In this document: positions 5,723-5,768 of the stretch, in pieces
Layout: the number at the start of each line of letters is the position of its first letter
How positions within the stretch are numbered: position 1 is the stretch's first letter
Assembly: GCA_025964075.1 (NCBI GenBank)
Contig: JAOPZQ010000642.1
Coordinates: 1 to 5,768 of the forward strand
Direction of reading: 5' to 3'
DNA length: 5,768 nt
Origin: Solirubrobacterales bacterium
GTDB taxonomy: Bacteria > Actinomycetota > Thermoleophilia > Solirubrobacterales > Solirubrobacteraceae
The notes under the pieces: generated by a model
Seen by the model: only the letters and a program-made list of their open reading frames with translations
The model's database searches: none
Told to the model about the DNA's origin: nothing
Program-made: the position numbers and the translations under genes

Positions 5723-5768
5723 GCGCGCGGCCGTGAGCGGCGGCCGGTGTGCCCGGGGCGCTGCCCTG

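Overview
This is a GC-rich window with the GC bias at third codon positions and the GTG starts typical of a high-GC actinobacterium. The 5'-truncated carbonic anhydrase resembles the mycobacterial Rv1284 type, and the fused deacetylase/glycosyltransferase is an architecture I associate with Actinomycetota. A deep lineage such as Thermoleophilia/Solirubrobacterales would fit, but the sequence alone does not prove it. The window is gene-dense, with no gene-free stretch over 300 bases. I see no tRNA, rRNA, CRISPR array or insertion sequence.

Left part (1-1421): the 3' end of a beta-carbonic anhydrase gene on the plus strand converges on a two-gene minus-strand operon of small heat-shock proteins (Hsp20/alpha-crystallin). 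The upstream gene is 960-1421 and the downstream gene is 419-931, and each has a good ribosome-binding site. A GC-rich hairpin (367-406) between the convergent genes probably terminates transcription in both directions.

Middle (1422-3136): on the plus strand lies a VOC/glyoxalase-fold reading frame that keeps only the C-terminal two thirds or so of its family. Its first codons coincide with a 39-base, AT-enriched hairpin ending in a T-run, so I suspect a truncated or decayed gene. It is followed 29 bases later by a GT1/MGT-type glycosyltransferase of 429 residues. That enzyme has a good donor-site motif but lacks the usual catalytic histidine.

Right part (3140-5693): a minus-strand pair. The promoter-proximal gene encodes a 712-residue membrane protein that fuses an extracytoplasmic NodB-type polysaccharide deacetylase to a cytoplasmic processive GT2 glycosyltransferase. 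It probably makes, exports and N-deacetylates an amino-sugar polymer. Downstream, after 13 bases, is a complete VOC-family protein with a weak GTG start and a possible frame problem at its 5' end. Its stop codon lies three bases from that of the convergent GT1 gene.

The window reads as ordinary accessory/envelope and stress genes. I see no clear undescribed system. The points most worth a second look are the hairpin-headed VOC remnant, the histidine-less GT1, and the one-chain synthase/deacetylase.
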